From Candidatus Peribacterales bacterium (GTDB lineage: Bacteria > Patescibacteriota > Gracilibacteria > Peribacterales > Peribacteraceae), in assembly GCA_020058765.1 (NCBI GenBank), contig JAGVDM010000004.1:186001-250000 (forward strand): DNA of 64,000 bases, read 5' to 3'. Below, in pieces: positions 39,700 through 48,379 of the stretch; positions within the stretch are counted from its first letter, which is position 1, and every line of letters starts with the position of its first letter. Under the pieces are notes generated by a model. The model saw only the letters and a list, made by a program, of their open reading frames with translations. It was not told where the DNA came from and ran no database searches. Made by a program: the position numbers and the translations under genes.

Positions 39700-40905
39700 G
39701 TGCAACCACGTATCGCTGTCCTGTCCTTCCCCGGCAATAACTGCGAAGTGGAATCTATGCGCGCCATACAACGCGCAGGCATGGAGCCGGTCTTTTGCCG
39801 TTGGAATGGTGATATTGCCGTACTGGAATCTATGGATGGGTACCTTATTCCTGGTGGATTTAGCTATGAAGATCGCGGTCGTGCCGGAATGATCCCTGCT
39901 CGTGATCCGGTGATGGATATCCTCCGGCAACAGGCGAGCGCAGGGAAGCCAGTGATTGGTATTTGCAACGGAGCACAGGTGCTTGTGGAAAGCGGGCTCA
40001 TTCCCAATGCATCAGGCTTGCAAATGTCCCTTGCCCGCAATTCCAACGAAGGAGAAAGGGTAGGTGGTTTTTTGAGTGAGTGGGTATGGATTACGCCAAC
40101 GTGTGCAAAGGAGCGTTGTGCAACATCGGATTGGGAAGGCCCCATGCACTTGCCGATCGCGCATGGTGAGGGGCGTTTTACTACATCGGACACTACCCTC
40201 TGGAAAACGTTAATGGACAACGACCAGCTCGCATTTTGTTACTGCGACGCAGAGGGCAACGTAGCCCCAACAGGCAAAGAGAATCCCAACGGTTCAGAAT
40301 TTGGTGCTGCAGGTATTTGCAATCCGGCGGGCAACGTTGTTGCCCTTATGCCACATCCTGAGCGATCACCGCATGGCCAGCCGTACTTTGATGCACTCAA
40401 GCAGTGGATCGACCGTACTCCTCGTACTCCGTATTCTGCGCCTGCGAACCTCTCGACAACGCGTGAAATTGCTACCCAGTCGCGCCCAGCTGCCGAAATC
40501 TTCATTGATACAATCATCGTGAACAATGAGGAGCGCTCCGTAGAACAGGCTGCAAAACGGATTCTTTCTGGATTGCGATTGAAACAACTCAAATACATTG
40601 CTCTTTCAAACGACGATCCGACCGCAGTTCTGAGCCAGCTCTCCATCTATAATTCCAACAAAGAGATCGCGTACATCCGTAGGGGCGATACAATGCACCG
40701 TTGGAATGCACAAACGAAAACAGAGGAAGCCACAAAAACTTCTCCGCTTTCCAATGGAGTGCCACTCGTTCGGTTTGACGGAGAAGAGAGGCACAGCGGC
40801 GTGTGCTATGTGTGCATGGACGTAACCGAAGCGGAACTCCTGCGTTCTGATGTGCAGGAAGTTTTCGGAAACCCGCATGCAAGCACTCTTGTGCGCTTGT
40901 CATGA
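39700..40905 (+). CDS. purQ: PurQ-like glutamine amidotransferase fused to an unknown C-terminal domain
   Basis: 401 residues from a GTG at 39700, which is 6 nt after the -10 box TACACT (39688-39693). Residues 1-245 match PurQ (FGAM synthase subunit I): VLSFPGNNCE, GGFSYEDRGRAG, nucleophile Cys89 in GKPVIGICNGAQVL, and the His/Glu pair in LMPHPERS (219-221). Residues 260-401 are an extra domain with alternating strands and helices that I do not recognise. PurQ supplies ammonia to PurL, but no other purine gene is in this window. It overlaps the SpoU gene by 4 bp (ATGA). Confidence 0.8.
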   Translation: MQPRIAVLSFPGNNCEVESMRAIQRAGMEPVFCRWNGDIAVLESMDGYLIPGGFSYEDRGRAGMIPARDPVMDILRQQASAGKPVIGICNGAQVLVESGLIPNASGLQMSLARNSNEGERVGGFLSEWVWITPTCAKERCATSDWEGPMHLPIAHGEGRFTTSDTTLWKTLMDNDQLAFCYCDAEGNVAPTGKENPNGSEFGAAGICNPAGNVVALMPHPERSPHGQPYFDALKQWIDRTPRTPYSAPANLSTTREIATQSRPAAEIFIDTIIVNNEERSVEQAAKRILSGLRLKQLKYIALSNDDPTAVLSQLSIYNSNKEIAYIRRGDTMHRWNAQTKTEEATKTSPLSNGVPLVRFDGEERHSGVCYVCMDVTEAELLRSDVQEVFGNPHASTLVRLS

Positions 40906-41357
40906 AGCGAAAGGTAGTCCTGCTCGCGCATAACATTCGCTCATTGTGGAATGTCGGTTCCTTTTTTCGCAGTGCAGATTGTTTTGGTATCGAAAGAATT
41001 CTCCTTTCTGGCTACTCACCAATTCCTCCTCGGCGAGAAATTAGCAAAACCGCTCTGGGGGCGGAAGAATGGATTCCTTGGGAGAGCGTAGACGATCCAC
41101 TCGTCGCCATAGAGCATGCTCGAAAAAGCGGCTACAGGATCGTAGCGCTAGAGAAGAAAGAACGAGCTATACCACTGCATTCATACACAGCAGCTGAGAA
41201 AATTTTCCTCATTGCAGGGCACGAAGTTTTGGGCGTGCCAGAAGCACTACTTGCCCAAGCAGATGATGTCGTACAAATTCTCATGCACGGCAAAAAAGAA
41301 TCCCTCAACGTTGCTGTTGCCGTAGGCATTGCACTGGAGCACTTTGCGAATGCGTAG
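40902..41357 (+). CDS. SpoU-family RNA 2'-O-methyltransferase
   Basis: 151 residues, a minimal SPOUT methylase. Motif 1 is NIRSLWNVGSFFRSAD, motif 2 IFLIAGHEVLGVPEALL (normally GNE; here GHE), and motif 3 ESLNVAVAVGIALEHF, which forms the trefoil knot and binds SAM. It lacks the N-terminal substrate-binding domain of TrmH or RlmB and is closer in size to TrmL. It methylates a ribose in tRNA or rRNA. It is translationally coupled to the PurQ-like gene. Confidence 0.88.
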   Translation: MKRKVVLLAHNIRSLWNVGSFFRSADCFGIERILLSGYSPIPPRREISKTALGAEEWIPWESVDDPLVAIEHARKSGYRIVALEKKERAIPLHSYTAAEKIFLIAGHEVLGVPEALLAQADDVVQILMHGKKESLNVAVAVGIALEHFANA

Positions 41358-41359
41358 TG

Positions 41360-43954
41360 TTACTTCTTTGTAAGAACGATTGCATCATTCTTGGCATCTA
41401 CTTTCACGGTGTCACCATCGCCAATCTTTCCCTCAATGATTTGCAGCGAGAGATCGTCGAGAATGTCGTTTTGAATCACTCTCTTGAGCGGCCGCGCACC
41501 GTACGACGGGTCGTAGCCGCGCTTGGCAAGCAACGCCGATGCTGCTTTTGTAAGCGATAGCGTAATGCCTTGTAACTGCAAGCGTGCAGCAACACGCTCT
41601 ATTTGCAGATCAACAATATGTGCAATTTGCTCTTCGGATAGTGGATCGAACACGATGATATCGTCTATGCGATTGAGGAATTCCGGACGGAAGAACTCTC
41701 GTAGAACTTTCTGCACCTCGCCTTCTGGAGAGAACACTGTATCCAGTATTGCGCTCTCTGCACCCTTCTTCTTTTCTGCGAATTTTAGCAGAATATCGCT
41801 CCCCAAATTACTGGTCATAATTATGACTGTGTTCTTAAAGTTCACTGTTCGTCCTTTGGCATCGGTAAGCCGACCATCGTCGAGCACCTGGAGGAGCACG
41901 TTGAAGACATCTGGATGTGCTTTTTCGATTTCATCGAACAGAATGACCGTGTAGGGATGGCGACGCACGGCTTCTGTGAGCTGACCACCTTCTTCGTAGC
42001 CCACGTAACCAGGAGGTGAACCCACAAGCCGAGCAATGGAGTGCTTTTCTCCGTACTCGGACATGTCGATTCGTGTGATCAAATCCTCATCATTGAACAG
42101 GAACTCGGCGAGCGCCTTCGCAAGCTCGGTCTTCCCCACGCCTGTTGGCCCCAAGAAAATGAATGACCCAATCGGGCGGTTCTCTTCTTGAATGCCGGCA
42201 CGGCTCCGCCGCACGGCATTGGCAACAGCGGTTATAGCTCTACTCTGGCCAATGACACGTCGTTGCAGCGTTTGTTCCATATCGGTGAGCTTCTTGGACT
42301 CTTCTGCAAGCATTTTGCTCACAGGTATGCCCGTCCAGCGCGAGACAACTCGGGCAATGTCCTCTTCGCGTACTTCCTCTTTCAGAATGGGATTGCCCTG
42401 CTGAATGGCGCTAAGCTCTGCTTGGGAAGCCTGAATCTTCTTTTCAAGTGCGGGGATTTCCCCGTAGCGAATTTCGGCAACTCTCTGCAAGTTTGCTTCT
42501 CGTTCTGCCTTTTCGGATTCCAAACGGAGCGTTTCAATTTGCTTACTCGATGCTTTAATTGCGTCGATAACATTCTTCTCGTTGCGCCAACGCGCCTCGA
42601 GCGATCGCTGCTTTTCTTGCAGATCGGAGAGCTCTTTTTCTATGACAGAAAGACGCTGCTTGGATGGAGCGTCCGTCTCCTTCTTGAGCGCTTCACGCTC
42701 CACTTCCAGCTGGCGGATACTGCGGTCGAGCTGGTCGAGTTCACTCGGCTTACTGTCTGTTTCTATGCGCAGTACAGATGCAGCCTCATCCATCAGATCG
42801 ATAGCTTTATCGGGCAAGAATCGATCACTGATATATCGATCAGAGAGCGTCACCGCAGCGACAACTGCGGCATCGGTGATGCGTATACCGTGGTGCACTT
42901 CGTATTTTTCCTTAATACCTCGGAGGATAGAAATGGCATCTTTGATGCTTGGCGGATGTACAAGTACGGGCTGGAATCGTCGTTCAAGTGCCGCATCCTT
43001 TTCTACATGCTTGCGGTATTCCTTGAGCGTGGTTGCACCGATCGTACGTAATGCACCACGAGCGAGTGCGGGCTTGAGGAGGTTGCCTGCATCCATGGCA
43101 CCTTCTGCGCCACCTGCGCCAACAATAGTATGTAACTCATCGATAAAGAGGATGATTTGCCCGTCTGACGTTTCGATTTCTCGAATGATAGCCTTGAGAC
43201 GATCCTCAAACTCACCGCGATACTTGGTACCTGCTACGAGGGCGCCCAGGTCTAATGAGAGAAGTCGCTTGTCTTTGAGGGTTTCGGGTACATCGCCGTC
43301 GATGATTTTCTTGGCAAGCCCCTCAACGATCGCTGTTTTCCCCGTTCCAGGCTCACCAACCAACACGGGATTATTTTTGGTTCTGCGCGAAAGGATCTGC
43401 ATGATGCGCCGAATTTCCTCATCGCGTCCGATCACGGGATCGATTTTTCCTTCCCGAGCGAGACGCGTGAAGTCGACGGTGTACTTCTCGAGCGATTGGT
43501 ACTTGCCCTCGGGGTCAGGATCGGTAACACGTTGCGAGCCACGGAGCTTCTGCAATGCATCAAGTACTTCCGTGCGCTTGAGTGGCAGAATGGACTGGAC
43601 GTCCTTGTTTTCCAGTAATCCCAAGAACAAATGTTCAGTGGATATATAGTCGTCGCGGAGTTTCCCCGCCTCCGATTCTGCAGCGTTCAGCACCGACTGT
43701 AACTCGGGCGTGAGGTATGGCTGGCCGCCGCTTACCGTTCCAAGAGCGGACACTTTCTGCTGTAGCTGCTCTGCAACCTGCTCCGCATTGTGTTCCAGGC
43801 TCGTAAGCAAGCTCGGCACAATACCCCCTTGCTGGCGAACCAGCACGAGAGCTAAATGCAGTGGCGAAAGCGCCTGCTGCGACAGAGATCCAGCGAGCTG
43901 CATTGTGCTCTGGATCGCTTCTGATGCCTTCGTTGTATAGCGATGCAGATCCAT
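41360..43954 (-). CDS. clpB: ClpB disaggregase
   Basis: 864 residues from the ATG at 43954. The N-domain holds two Clp repeats; the first AAA+ module has [15 protein letters not shown] and [21 protein letters not shown]; a coiled-coil M-domain lies at about 400-520 ([20 protein letters not shown]); the second module has [17 protein letters not shown] and [16 protein letters not shown]. ClpB rescues aggregated proteins with DnaK. A CIRCE-type operator overlaps the start codon. Its stop is 2 nt from the convergent SpoU gene. Confidence 0.97.
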   Translation of the reverse strand: MDLHRYTTKASEAIQSTMQLAGSLSQQALSPLHLALVLVRQQGGIVPSLLTSLEHNAEQVAEQLQQKVSALGTVSGGQPYLTPELQSVLNAAESEAGKLRDDYISTEHLFLGLLENKDVQSILPLKRTEVLDALQKLRGSQRVTDPDPEGKYQSLEKYTVDFTRLAREGKIDPVIGRDEEIRRIMQILSRRTKNNPVLVGEPGTGKTAIVEGLAKKIIDGDVPETLKDKRLLSLDLGALVAGTKYRGEFEDRLKAIIREIETSDGQIILFIDELHTIVGAGGAEGAMDAGNLLKPALARGALRTIGATTLKEYRKHVEKDAALERRFQPVLVHPPSIKDAISILRGIKEKYEVHHGIRITDAAVVAAVTLSDRYISDRFLPDKAIDLMDEAASVLRIETDSKPSELDQLDRSIRQLEVEREALKKETDAPSKQRLSVIEKELSDLQEKQRSLEARWRNEKNVIDAIKASSKQIETLRLESEKAEREANLQRVAEIRYGEIPALEKKIQASQAELSAIQQGNPILKEEVREEDIARVVSRWTGIPVSKMLAEESKKLTDMEQTLQRRVIGQSRAITAVANAVRRSRAGIQEENRPIGSFIFLGPTGVGKTELAKALAEFLFNDEDLITRIDMSEYGEKHSIARLVGSPPGYVGYEEGGQLTEAVRRHPYTVILFDEIEKAHPDVFNVLLQVLDDGRLTDAKGRTVNFKNTVIIMTSNLGSDILLKFAEKKKGAESAILDTVFSPEGEVQKVLREFFRPEFLNRIDDIIVFDPLSEEQIAHIVDLQIERVAARLQLQGITLSLTKAASALLAKRGYDPSYGARPLKRVIQNDILDDLSLQIIEGKIGDGDTVKVDAKNDAIVLTKK

Positions 43955-43980
43955 TATCACTCTCGAGTGTAGAGTGACAA
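43954..43980 (-). promoter_or_regulatory. CIRCE (HrcA) operator and promoter of clpB
   Basis: TTATCACTC (43954-43962), 9 bases, GAGTGACAA (43972-43980), an almost exact match in architecture to CIRCE (TTAGCACTC-N9-GAGTGCTAA). On the minus strand the -10 TACACT (43971-43966) lies in its centre, with TTGACT 17 bp upstream (43994-43989). Only 11 nt separate the -10 from the ATG. Confidence 0.85.
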
Positions 43981-43997
43981 TGCTGTGTAGTCAACTG

Positions 43998-45185
43998 CTA
44001 GCGCAGCTCTTTGAGCTTCTTCCACTTCACCTGCAAGAGTGCGCCGCAACAGAACCAGCTAATCAGCATAATGCTCAGCCAGCCCACCAGCGGTGCCATT
44101 GCAACAATACACAGGACAATAAAAGCGAAGATGGATGCACAGAGTTGCTGCCATAGGTGCCAGTGTTGGTGCAGCCGCAGCTCCACAAGTTTTGCGAGAA
44201 TGATCGCGGAGAGTGGCAGTGCGAAATAGAGCGAGAAGCCGTAGAGCACCCCACCAAGAATGGCCAGAGGAAGGCCGACAACAGTAATCGTCAGGAGAAG
44301 CAAAACAACTGGCGTACAGCAGAAGTACAGTAGACCGGTAAGCGCGCTCGCCCACGGGCGAGAGTGCAATCGCTTGGCTGCATCGGTGAATGTGGTTTTC
44401 GCAAATGCAACAGCGAGCACAATGAAGGCAATCGAGAAGAACAGCGATGTGAGCACGCCGCTTACAATGGCGATAATTGTTGCCTTACCTGCGTTCTTCG
44501 CTACCTGTGCATGAGCTGGCTCCAGCGCAGGATCCAGCACAGCGCCTGCGCCATCGAGTGCGGGTGTAAAATCGATTTCAGAAGACTTCGTCCAGTAGGT
44601 AACGTCTCCTGCAAACCGTGCACTCTCACCAAGCTCCATCTTCTCGGCAACAAGTTTGGATGTACCACGGAGAGTGCCAAGAACAGTGAGGTCCGCTGCA
44701 GAGACTTCTACAGAGCCACCAACTGTTCCGCGCATGACCACTCGCGCTGCACGAATGTCGATGTCCCCGTCGATCTGACCGTCAATGAACACCTCTCCGC
44801 CAACAATGCGTACATCTCCTCCAATTTCAGCAGACTCTAGAATTTCGATTCGACCACCAGTGATGATGACGTCATCCGTCACACTACCCGAAATGCGCAC
44901 TTCGCCACCAGCAATGCGAACATCATCACCAACGGTGCCACCGACATTCACTCTGCCCCCAGCCAGAGCCAAATCTTGGCTAATCGCACCATTGCTTGTG
45001 ATTTCTCCACCAGCGCCAATGATGTCCCCTCGGACTCCTGCGTTCACATCCACTTGTCCGCCAACAAGGTAGAGATCGTCGGTCTGGTTTTCTGCGATGA
45101 CAAGTATTTCACCTGCACGTAGTTCCGCGGCGTTCGCAGAAAATGGAAGGAGAGCACAAGGGAGAATGAGGAGGAGTCGGCGCAT
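43998..45185 (-). CDS. Exported bactofilin-like repeat protein with C-terminal membrane domain
   Basis: 395 residues. The signal peptide is about 1-19. Residues 25-205 are short repeats of GG-V-(DN)-G-V-GDD-V/I type (VGGQVDVNAGVRGDIIGAGG, LAGGRVNVGGTVGDDVRIAGG), which predict a right-handed beta-helix like bactofilin. Five or six membrane helices fill 235-380. Ordinary bactofilins are cytoplasmic, while this one appears to present its beta-helix outside. Function is unknown; a scaffold role is plausible. It is the next gene upstream of clpB on the same strand. Confidence 0.8.
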   Translation of the reverse strand: MRRLLLILPCALLPFSANAAELRAGEILVIAENQTDDLYLVGGQVDVNAGVRGDIIGAGGEITSNGAISQDLALAGGRVNVGGTVGDDVRIAGGEVRISGSVTDDVIITGGRIEILESAEIGGDVRIVGGEVFIDGQIDGDIDIRAARVVMRGTVGGSVEVSAADLTVLGTLRGTSKLVAEKMELGESARFAGDVTYWTKSSEIDFTPALDGAGAVLDPALEPAHAQVAKNAGKATIIAIVSGVLTSLFFSIAFIVLAVAFAKTTFTDAAKRLHSRPWASALTGLLYFCCTPVVLLLLTITVVGLPLAILGGVLYGFSLYFALPLSAIILAKLVELRLHQHWHLWQQLCASIFAFIVLCIVAMAPLVGWLSIMLISWFCCGALLQVKWKKLKELR

Positions 45186-45251
45186 GCAGAAGATCCTACT
45201 CCTATACTCCTTTGAATGCTGTTGAAAGTAATTGCGCGAAGCTTTCTCGTC

Positions 45252-47390
45252 TTACACGCAATCCAGAGGATCAATATCGATAACCGCCTTTGTAGTGTCA
45301 ACAATATCGAGTAGTGGCAGCAGATTCTGGCCGCGAATGAGAACATGCCATTCCTTGCCACCACCGAAGAATGTGGGCGCGGCGGAGATGGCTGTAGAGG
45401 GAGATTGCGCTGCAGCTGTCGTGCGCAGAACATCACGCAAGCGCTGCGCATCGGGTGCGGCGGTCGGCCCGCGGAGGAGCAAGCGAATCATAGACGTATG
45501 TGGCGGATACCCCGCATGCTCTCGCAATTTTACCTCCTGATCGAGGTACTCTTCTGTGCGATGCTGTGCGGCGAACTGTACCTCTGGAGCCGTAGGTCGA
45601 AATGTTTGAATGATCACTTCACCTGGCTTTGCTCTGCCGCTACGCCCAATGAGCTGTGTGAGAAGCTGAAACACACGCTCGCCGGCGCGGAAGTGCGGGA
45701 GGGAAAGGCCAACGTCTGCCACGAGCACTGCTGCAAGTGTCACCTCGGGAAGATCCAGACCCTTCACTACCGACTGCGTGCCAAGGAGAATATCCGCCTC
45801 TCGGGCACGCATTGTAGTGAGCAATGTGCGCATCTGCTCGGGGTGCGTGAGTGTGTCGCTATCCGCACGCAGTACACGTGCCGCAGGGAAGTGCTTGGCT
45901 AGCAGATCTTCAATTTTCTGTGTTCCTGCACCCACCGTATGCAGCCGCACTGAACGACACGATGGGCAGCGATCAGGTAACGCCACCCGTAGCCCTGTCG
46001 TGTGATCTGCAAGAATTGGCAATCCTCGGCTGTCACGATGCACAGTAAAAGGCAGTGCGGAATCGGGTGACACCACTCTGCGGCGGCAATCGAGGCAGAG
46101 GAGTGCACTCCCTACGCCACGGCGATTGAGGAAAAGGACGCTCTGCTCTTTTCGTGCGAGGCGCTCTTCGATTGCGGCGCGCAGAGTAGGGGAGAGGGGA
46201 TACGACGATCCGCACTCCGCCTCTGCAAGATCAATAATACGTACAGAAGGAAACGCGTGAGAGTTGTAGCGATCCGGAAGTCGAGCAAGGTGATACACAC
46301 CATTCTTGGCGCGGTGCCAAGATTCCAGCGACGGCGTTGCAGTACCCAATACCAATTTGGCAGTGGAGAAACGGCAGAGCGCCTCGGCAGCTTCCCGCGC
46401 ATGGTAGCGGGGTGTTTGCTCGTTTTTGTATGTCCACTCATGCTCCTCATCGAGGATCACCAAGCCCAGTGTGGCAAGTGGGGCAAAGAGTGCTGAGCGC
46501 GAACCAATTACCAGCGCAACACTGCCCGAATGAATACGCTTCCAAGTGTTTCTGCGCTGTGCAGGTGTAAGGCGACTATGAACAACGGCAACCTGCTCGT
46601 GGCCCAGTAAGGCAGTAAAGCGGTCAATGCAGTGCTCTGTGAGCAGGATTTCTGGAACGAGCAGCAGAGATTGCCTGCCGCGCGATGCCTGCTCTGCAAT
46701 CAGCGCGGCGTAGATCTCTGTTTTGCCGCTGGACGTTACACCAAAGAGCAACGACGGCCGCGGATCTGCTGCAATATCGGCAAAGACGCTTTGCTGAGCA
46801 GATGTGAGTGCAGGACGGCGTGCGTCGTCTACTGTGTACGCTGTCCCTTCTGCTCGGCTCGCTGCGAGCTGCTCCTCCATATGTACTCTGCCAGAGGCAA
46901 CCAGCGCATGTAGTGTTGCAGCGCTCGCACCTGTTTTTTCTAGTAATGCACTCCTTTCCACTGTGCCAGCAGCACAGAGTTCTTCCAGAACCTTCTTTTG
47001 CTTTGATCCTTTTGCTTGTGTGTTCTGGTTAATGCCAAGGGAATAGAGAGCACTCGGCACCGGCAGAAGCGCCTTCCATGGCGGTGCGGGCAGCCATACG
47101 CGCATTGCTTGGCGTAGGCTGCAGCGGTAATGCGTTGCCATCCAGCGAAGTGTGGCAAGCTGTGCAGGTGTGAGCAAAGCACGTGGCGAGGGGGTGTCGT
47201 GCACCGAGAGAATGTCGTACTGCTCCTGTTTTTGCACTGCTTCCTGTACATCTAACACAATGCCTTCCACAATTTTCTTTCGCAGTGGCACGCGAACAAT
47301 TGTCCCAGGAGAGAGTGCTCCCGCGCTTTCATACGTAAGCCCTCCGGCAATCCCGGGATTCTGTGCCACAGTGAGGACAGTGCAACGCAT
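45252..47390 (-). CDS. priA: Primosomal helicase PriA with a reduced zinc region
   Basis: 712 residues from the ATG at 47390. Walker A is GVTSSGKTEIY (about 217), the DEEH box is LVILDEEHEW (about 314), and later helicase motifs include LGTATPSLESWHR, LLGTQSVVKGLDLPEV and QLIGRSGRAKPGEV. The N-terminal 3'-DNA-binding region is present. Of the eight zinc-binding Cys of typical PriA only two pairs remain, Cys432/Cys435 and Cys475/Cys478. PriA restarts stalled forks by loading DnaB. A -10-like TATATT lies close to the ATG. Confidence 0.95.
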   Translation of the reverse strand: MRCTVLTVAQNPGIAGGLTYESAGALSPGTIVRVPLRKKIVEGIVLDVQEAVQKQEQYDILSVHDTPSPRALLTPAQLATLRWMATHYRCSLRQAMRVWLPAPPWKALLPVPSALYSLGINQNTQAKGSKQKKVLEELCAAGTVERSALLEKTGASAATLHALVASGRVHMEEQLAASRAEGTAYTVDDARRPALTSAQQSVFADIAADPRPSLLFGVTSSGKTEIYAALIAEQASRGRQSLLLVPEILLTEHCIDRFTALLGHEQVAVVHSRLTPAQRRNTWKRIHSGSVALVIGSRSALFAPLATLGLVILDEEHEWTYKNEQTPRYHAREAAEALCRFSTAKLVLGTATPSLESWHRAKNGVYHLARLPDRYNSHAFPSVRIIDLAEAECGSSYPLSPTLRAAIEERLARKEQSVLFLNRRGVGSALLCLDCRRRVVSPDSALPFTVHRDSRGLPILADHTTGLRVALPDRCPSCRSVRLHTVGAGTQKIEDLLAKHFPAARVLRADSDTLTHPEQMRTLLTTMRAREADILLGTQSVVKGLDLPEVTLAAVLVADVGLSLPHFRAGERVFQLLTQLIGRSGRAKPGEVIIQTFRPTAPEVQFAAQHRTEEYLDQEVKLREHAGYPPHTSMIRLLLRGPTAAPDAQRLRDVLRTTAAAQSPSTAISAAPTFFGGGKEWHVLIRGQNLLPLLDIVDTTKAVIDIDPLDCV

Positions 47391-47473
47391 GGAAAAATAT
47401 ACTAGCAGTTGGCAGACTTCCTGTATCCTATGAACACGTTGGACGTTTATCCCAGTAGACGGGCAGCGTTGCT

Positions 47474-47518
47474 GGCTAGATACCGAGGTTCGAGTACGTG
47501 CAGAATCTTCTAGCCAGA
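47474..47518 (+). other. Hairpin upstream of tRNA-Pro(UGG)
   Basis: CTGGCTAGA and TCTAGCCAG form a perfect 9-bp stem. The enclosed sequence contains GAGGTTCGAGTAC, similar to the tRNA T-arm (GAGTTCGAGTCCC), and the stem shares GGCTAGA with the tRNA D-arm. It may be part of a long tRNA leader or a decayed tRNA remnant. The region 47391-47553 is otherwise without a convincing gene. Confidence 0.45.
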
Positions 47519-47552
47519 CACACTGCATTCCGATTACTCTTTGCACATCAAC

Positions 47553-47653
47553 TGGGCGTTGCTCAGTTGGGTCGAGTCCCGCATATGCGGGACGAGCACT
47601 AGAAAAACTCGCCTGACGAGGCGCGCCAGGAAATCATGCATCATTCACATCAT
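47553..47653 (+). other. Structured leader of tRNA-Pro(UGG) with a partial tRNA copy
   Basis: GGGCGTTGCTCAGTTGG (47554-47570) matches the tRNA 5' region (47656-47672) in 16 of 17 positions, offset 102 nt. It is followed by TCGAGTCCCGC (47572-47582), identical to part of the tRNA T-arm (47709-47719), inside a hairpin GA-GTCCCGCATATGCGGGAC-GA. A second hairpin, CGCCTGACGAGGCG, comes before the tRNA. Confidence 0.6.
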
Positions 47654-47730
47654 CGGGGCGTAGCTCAGTTGGCTAGAGCGCCTGGTTTGGGACCAGGAGG
47701 CCGCGAGTTCGAGTCCCGCCGCCCCGACCA
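47654..47730 (+). tRNA. tRNA-Pro (anticodon UGG)
   Basis: 77 nt including encoded CCA. The acceptor CGGGGCG pairs with CGCCCCG, discriminator A. The anticodon stem CCTGG/CCAGG holds TTTGGGA (TGG); the T-loop is GTTCGAGTC. Confidence 0.97.
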
Positions 47731-47775
47731 ATCGTCTTTGCTCCGTATCTACGGAGCTTTTACGATGGCCAGAAA

Positions 47776-48237
47776 CTACTGCGCTTCGTCGAAAATACCC
47801 TGTTCTACCTGTCGACGTTTTTCGCGCAAATTCGCACGATGCGTCTTGAGCTTATCGCTGCGCTGCTGTGTTGTGAGGTGTGCATCAGGCATCACTTGTC
47901 GGCGCATTTGCAACTTTCGTTCTCGGAGGAATCGCTTCTCTACATTTTCGCGAAGGAGCGAAGCTCGATTGCGCGAGTTCCCATAAATATCCTGCACACG
48001 AGTTGTACGATCCTGCATCGTCTTGAGGCGGTGCGCTGCTGCATCTTTTTTCACCACACATCGGCGGAAGGTAAACAGATGCACGGCAATAAGCTTTTGA
48101 TCACTGCTATAGCCCAGCTCCTTGCGACACTCCTGTTCGTACTGAGCGCGCAACACCGCTGGTGATTCATCCAAAATCGGCGGAACGGTCATTGTTGTAC
48201 CGGTTCCAAGTAGAAGCAGAAGTGCTGTTGTAATCAT
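47776..48237 (-). CDS. Small exported basic helical protein
   Basis: 153 residues from the ATG at 48237. A hydrophobic start (MITTALLLLLGTGTTMT) suggests a signal peptide or anchor. The rest is strongly helical and highly basic, rich in Arg, Lys and Gln (RENVEKRFLRERKLQMRRQV, KLKTHRANLREKRRQ), with two Cys near residues 41 and 58. It looks like a coiled-coil or nucleic-acid-binding type sequence but is exported, so its partner may be an acidic surface polymer. No family recognised. It is divergent from the SLH-protein gene. Confidence 0.65.
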   Translation of the reverse strand: MITTALLLLLGTGTTMTVPPILDESPAVLRAQYEQECRKELGYSSDQKLIAVHLFTFRRCVVKKDAAAHRLKTMQDRTTRVQDIYGNSRNRASLLRENVEKRFLRERKLQMRRQVMPDAHLTTQQRSDKLKTHRANLREKRRQVEQGIFDEAQ

Positions 48238-48379
48238 GAGTGCATTCTCTCGTGAACAGCGAAGAAGTGCAACCAACGGAAAAATCGTGTGGGAGTGATT
48301 CAAGCCACAATTCTCACTGCCGTCAGTAGCGCTCTGGCCTCGTACAGGCAAGAATGAGCTGTTCTTTCTCCCATTTTCT

